Under the pieces are notes generated by a model, which saw only the letters and a program-made list of their open reading frames with translations, did not search any database and was not told the DNA's origin. A DNA stretch of 8,914 nt, from contig WFRT01000102.1 in NCBI GenBank assembly GCA_015486445.1, forward strand, positions 1-8,914, in the 5' to 3' direction. The stretch comes from Pseudomonadota bacterium. Its GTDB lineage: Bacteria; Desulfobacterota; Anaeroferrophillalia; Anaeroferrophillales; Tharpellaceae. The position numbers were made by a program, and so were the translations under genes. Shown here piece after piece: positions 5,946 to 8,914 of this stretch (position 1 is its first letter; each line of letters opens with the position of its first letter).

Positions 5946-7085
5946 ATGCCTGAATCCTCGAACGATATCTACCGCCGCCTCCAGCAGCACCTGGACAAAT
6001 TCCCCATCGGTTTTCCGGCCGCCCCTTCGGGAGTTGACCAGGAACTGCTGCGCTATCTGTTCAACGAAACTGAAGCCCGGGTGGCCCTGGCTCTCAACCT
6101 GATCGGCGAGCCGGCCGCCAAAATAGCCTCCCGCCTCAAGCACCTTTCCCTTTCGGTCCATGAGCTCGAAAACCTTCTCGAAGAGATGGCCGGCAAGGGT
6201 ATCATCAACAGCTACAACAAACGTTCCGGCGGCACTTACTACCATGTCGCCTTCCTCGCCATCGGCATCTTCGAATTCCAGGCCGAGCGCATGACTCCGG
6301 AGTTTTTCCGGCTTTTCAAGCGCTACCTCGACGAGGTCTTCCGGGACGAGCTTCTAAGCACCCGGATACCGCAACTTCGCACGATTCCCACCGCCGGCAG
6401 CCTGCTGCCTGACCTGGTGGTCGAAAACTACGACAATATCCGCACCCTGATCAATGAATTCGACAGCGACATCGCCGTGGCCAAATGTGTCTGCCGCGTC
6501 GCCCACGACAGTGTCGACGAACCCTGCCAGGTCACCGAAGACCGGGAAACCTGCCTGATCTTCGGCAGTGCCGCCCGGCGTTTTGTCCACCTCGGATGGG
6601 GCCGGATGATCACCAAAAAAGAGGTCTTCGCCATCCTGGAAAAGGCGGAAAAGGACGGCCTGGTCGTCCAGCCCTCGAACACCCAGAAACTTTTTGCCAC
6701 CTGTCTCTGCTGCGGCTGCTGCTGTGAAATCCTGACCTCGGTCCGCCCCCTGGAAAACCCGGTCCAGTATTTTGCCACCAACTTCAGGGCCGTCGTCGAC
6801 CCTGAAACCTGCGTCGGCTGCGGCAAGTGCGTCAAGCGCTGCCAGATGGACGCGGTCAGGGTCAGTGACGAAAAAAAGGCGGTCATCGACTACAGCCGCT
6901 GCATCGGCTGCGGGATCTGCGTGCCCACCTGCAAGCCGGAGGCCATCCGCCTGGAACGCACGGAGGACACCAGGGTTCCCCCCAAAGACAGCGCCCGCCT
7001 CTATCTCAACATCCTGAAAAAGAAGGTCGGCAGTACCCGCCAGATGATCATGTTGACCCGGCAGCTTCTGGGCCGCCTGATCTAA
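5946..7085 (+). CDS. Winged-helix and 4Fe-4S dicluster protein
   Basis: The product is 379 residues. Residues about 34-100 look like a winged helix (LGEPAAKIASRLKHL-type helices, then a GKGIINSY...GTYYHVA wing). The middle part has CVC (181-183), Cys194, Cys203 and the dense motif CLCCGCCC (253-260). Two ferredoxin motifs follow: CVGCGKCVKRC (289-299) and CIGCGICVPTC (319-329), each able to bind one 4Fe-4S cluster. From memory, the CxC...CxCCxCCC pattern recurs in ferredoxin-like proteins of anaerobes annotated only as 4Fe-4S binding proteins. There is no export signal, so it is cytosolic. Roles in electron transfer or redox-responsive regulation are both compatible. The start lies directly after the ligase TAG stop, with GGAAGGAG (5926-5933) 12 nt upstream inside the ligase gene, so expression is probably coupled. 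Confidence 0.85.
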   Translation: MPESSNDIYRRLQQHLDKFPIGFPAAPSGVDQELLRYLFNETEARVALALNLIGEPAAKIASRLKHLSLSVHELENLLEEMAGKGIINSYNKRSGGTYYHVAFLAIGIFEFQAERMTPEFFRLFKRYLDEVFRDELLSTRIPQLRTIPTAGSLLPDLVVENYDNIRTLINEFDSDIAVAKCVCRVAHDSVDEPCQVTEDRETCLIFGSAARRFVHLGWGRMITKKEVFAILEKAEKDGLVVQPSNTQKLFATCLCCGCCCEILTSVRPLENPVQYFATNFRAVVDPETCVGCGKCVKRCQMDAVRVSDEKKAVIDYSRCIGCGICVPTCKPEAIRLERTEDTRVPPKDSARLYLNILKKKVGSTRQMIMLTRQLLGRLI

Positions 7086-7104
7086 ATACCGGAGGAAACA
7101 CGCC

Positions 7105-7593
7105 TTGAAAAAAACCTCTTCCTTCCCGATGACGGTCAGGCTCATTGTCTGCCTGCCTCTCCTGCTCATGTTCGGGGCCTGTGCCGCCCGGCCGCCGGCC
7201 CCGCCGCCCGACCCCGGCCGGGTTATCATCGAAAAAAAGCACAGCTTTTACTATTTCGATATCAAGTACAGCGTCGGTCGCCTCAACGATCATCTCCGGG
7301 TCGTGGGCCTGATCGGCAACGCCGTCCCCACCGACCTCAACCAATTCATGGTCTTCCTCACGGTCAAAGATTCCGCCGGCCGCACGCTGGCTAAAACCTC
7401 AAGTAATTTCTTTGACGTCACCGACATGGAAAGCACCACTTTCTTCCTCGACCTGCCTCTCCTGCACGGCCCCTGCACCTTCAGTTTTCGCTGTGATTAC
7501 GAACATTACGACGACATGGATGGGACTTGCCTGGGCCGGGCTTTCCAGGCCAGCGACTGGAACTACTTTGACGATCAAATCAACCTGCCATGA
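7105..7593 (+). CDS. Small hypothetical lipoprotein
   Basis: This 162-residue protein is of a family I do not recognise. The TTG start at 7105 is chosen because GGAGGA at 7091-7096 sits 8 nt upstream and it gives a basic MKK beginning; an internal ATG at 7129 is possible but lacks that site. A signal peptide runs to Cys26 (FGAC), followed by a Pro-rich tether RPPAPPPDP (29-37). Residues about 48-118 alternate as beta strands (VVGLIGNAV, FMVFLTVKDSAGRTLAKTSSNFF), suggesting an Ig-like or FxLYD-type sandwich. The acidic, aromatic C-terminal part holds three more cysteines (124, 130, 142), which could form a disulfide or bind metal. It lies 19 nt after the Fe-S gene, so it is probably the last gene of that operon. 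Confidence 0.75.
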   Translation: MKKTSSFPMTVRLIVCLPLLLMFGACAARPPAPPPDPGRVIIEKKHSFYYFDIKYSVGRLNDHLRVVGLIGNAVPTDLNQFMVFLTVKDSAGRTLAKTSSNFFDVTDMESTTFFLDLPLLHGPCTFSFRCDYEHYDDMDGTCLGRAFQASDWNYFDDQINLP

Positions 7594-7617
7594 GAACCGG
7601 GGCGGCAAAAGCAGAGA

Positions 7618-7646
7618 TTGACAATCCCCGATTTATCCATTAATAA
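7618..7646 (+). promoter_or_regulatory. Probable sigma70-type promoter of the hydrolase gene
   Basis: A perfect TTGACA (7618-7623) is followed after 17 bases by TAATAA (7641-7646), which keeps the important T and A at -10 positions 1, 2 and 5. It lies in a strikingly AT-rich stretch (about 7631-7700) inside GC-rich DNA, upstream of the GTG start at 7720. An imperfect inverted repeat (GGCAAAAGC 7604-7612, GTTTTTGCC 7672-7680, 8/9) brackets it and might be a regulator site or chance. Confidence 0.5.
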
Positions 7647-7719
7647 CAAAATAAATATTATCATTTCAGTTGTTTTTGCCAGACCAACATGTAAATTCTT
7701 ACAGAGTAAGGAAAAAAAC

Positions 7720-8914
7720 GTGAATAGCCACCACCCAAAACTGTTTTCCGGCCTCCTGGCCTGCCTGCTGGTCCTGCTCCTGGGGCAGCCGGCCCCAGCC
7801 GCCGAATACGGCTACCCGATCAAGGATCCGGTGGCCGCCACGATTCTCGGAACTCCGACAAAATTCCAGGTCAAGCTGCCGGCCAGAATCCGGGTCAAGG
7901 AGTACGAAACCATTACCATCTTCCCCAACCGGAAGGTTCCCGAGGTCTTCTGGTACAACGCCAAGCTCCGCTACGCGGTGGCCTGGCACCGTAAGACCGC
8001 CCCTGTTATGGTTCTCATTGCCGGCACCGGGGCGGGCTACGACTCGGCCAAGATGAAACTGCTGCAGAAAATCTTCTACCAGGCCGGCTTTCACGTCCTT
8101 TCCCTGAGTTCGCCGACCCACCCCAATTTTGTCGTTTCCGCCTCCAAGAGTTCGATGCCGGGGGAAAGCCGGGCCGACGCCGCCGACCTCTACCGGGTCA
8201 TGGAAAAAATCTGGGAACGGAGCAGGAGAAAAGAGCTGGTTTCCGGATTTTACCTTTGCGGCTACAGCCTCGGGGCCGCCGAGGCCGCGTTTGTCTCCCG
8301 GCTCGACGAGGAACGGCAGGTTTTCCGTTTCCGCAAGGTCCTGCTCCTCAATCCGCCGGTCAACATCTACGACTCCGCGGTCCGGGTCGACAAACTGCTG
8401 ACCGACAACATTCCCGGCGGCATGAAACATTTCAACGAGTTCTACAACAACCTCATTCACAACCTCACCAAGAGCTATCACAGCGGGGATTTCGTCGACC
8501 TCTCCTACGACTTCTTCTACCACGCCTATGACAAAATCATTCCCAACCCCGCCGAGGGCAAGGCGGTGATCGGCTTTTCTTTCCGCATCTCGCTGGCCAA
8601 CCTGATCTTTACCGCCGACGTCATGAACAACCGGGGCTACATCGTACCCCGCAACCTGATACTTTTCAAGACCGACTCCCTGACCGACTACTGCAAAGTG
8701 GCGGCCGACTGCCAGGGCTTCGAGGAATACGCCAGGAAACTGCTCTACCCCTACTACCGCGAGCACGGCGGCGAACTCGATTTTGCCGCCCTCATCGCCC
8801 ACAGCAGCCTCAAAGATATTGAAGACTACCTGAGAAACAGTCCCAAGATCGGCCTGATGAGCAACACTGATGATCTCATCTTAGGGCCCGGCGACATCGA
8901 CTGGTTCCGCAGTG
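7720..8914 (+). CDS. Exported alpha/beta hydrolase, 3' end outside window
   Basis: An open frame starts at GTG 7720, with TAAGGA (7707-7712) 7 nt upstream, and runs to the window edge without a stop, giving 398 complete codons. A Sec signal peptide covers about residues 1-28 (cleavage near APAA). The alpha/beta hydrolase fold is indicated by the strand PVMVLIAGTGAG (95-106, with the oxyanion-side Gly turn), the nucleophile elbow GYSLG (Ser183) after the strand SGFYLC, and NTDDLIL (382-388), where Asp384 or Asp385 fits the acid. The catalytic His should lie beyond the window. The spacing between elbow and acid is long (about 200 residues), implying a large helical insertion or lid at about 220-360. 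The substrate cannot be read from the sequence; an esterase/lipase-like role in the periplasm is an inference. It appears to have its own promoter. Confidence 0.82.
   Translation, partial: MNSHHPKLFSGLLACLLVLLLGQPAPAAEYGYPIKDPVAATILGTPTKFQVKLPARIRVKEYETITIFPNRKVPEVFWYNAKLRYAVAWHRKTAPVMVLIAGTGAGYDSAKMKLLQKIFYQAGFHVLSLSSPTHPNFVVSASKSSMPGESRADAADLYRVMEKIWERSRRKELVSGFYLCGYSLGAAEAAFVSRLDEERQVFRFRKVLLLNPPVNIYDSAVRVDKLLTDNIPGGMKHFNEFYNNLIHNLTKSYHSGDFVDLSYDFFYHAYDKIIPNPAEGKAVIGFSFRISLANLIFTADVMNNRGYIVPRNLILFKTDSLTDYCKVAADCQGFEEYARKLLYPYYREHGGELDFAALIAHSSLKDIEDYLRNSPKIGLMSNTDDLILGPGDIDWFRS

Noticed and set aside
6354..7229. A 291-codon open frame on the - strand
   Set aside because: It is antisense to the Fe-S protein, whose ferredoxin motifs are unambiguous, and spans into the next gene's start.
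7598..7630. CGGGG/CCCCG pairing after the small lipoprotein gene as a terminator
   Set aside because: The stem is only 5 bp with a 23-base loop, and it overlaps the better-supported TTGACA promoter box.
7699..8802. A 367-codon open frame on the - strand
   Set aside because: It mirrors the alpha/beta hydrolase, whose sense frame has a ribosome site, signal peptide and GYSLG elbow. The antisense product shows no family features.

Overview
The window is GC-rich coding DNA, with all ten genes I can support on the + strand. Third codon positions favour C and G, and only short AT-rich gaps separate transcription blocks. The gene families (exported thiol-redox lipoproteins, a winged-helix/4Fe-4S protein, a RimK-like envelope system) and the codon style suggest a Gram-negative, probably anaerobic bacterium of the Desulfobacterota/Desulfuromonadia type. 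That placement is an inference from style and content; no marker gene is present.

Layout. Bases 1-131 hold an inverted-repeat element and no gene. Bases 132-1399 form a two-gene redox unit: a thioredoxin-fold lipoprotein with a CPHC motif and an exported peroxiredoxin. Bases 1400-1579 are an AT-rich gap with a possible promoter. Bases 1580-2065 encode a glycine-zipper envelope protein followed by a terminator-like hairpin. Bases 2147-2674 encode an exported retropepsin-like protease, again followed by a terminator-like hairpin. Bases 2788-7593 are a tight run of five genes with gaps of -4, 15, 0 and 19 nt: a lipoprotein retropepsin, an inactive-transglutaminase/7TM membrane protein, a RimK-like ATP-grasp ligase, a winged-helix 4Fe-4S protein and a small lipoprotein. 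A further AT-rich gap (7594-7719) carries a promoter with a consensus -35 box. It precedes an exported alpha/beta hydrolase that runs off the right end of the window.

How the genes fit together. The core (2147-5945) is an envelope amidoligase system. A cytosolic ATP-grasp enzyme of the RimK/glutamate-ligase type sits next to a membrane protein with a periplasmic, catalytically dead transglutaminase domain and seven C-terminal helices. Two retropepsin-like proteases face the periplasm, one predicted soluble and one lipid-anchored. By analogy with RimK and its protease partner RimB, ligase and protease may add and remove amino-acid or peptide modifications, with the membrane protein linking the two compartments. 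The substrate is unknown and the analogy is inference. This gene combination is recognised in other bacteria but is poorly understood functionally. The least usual points here are the duplicated retropepsin and the Fe-S/winged-helix gene that starts directly after the ligase stop codon. I see no tRNA, rRNA, CRISPR array, transposase, integrase or phage gene.
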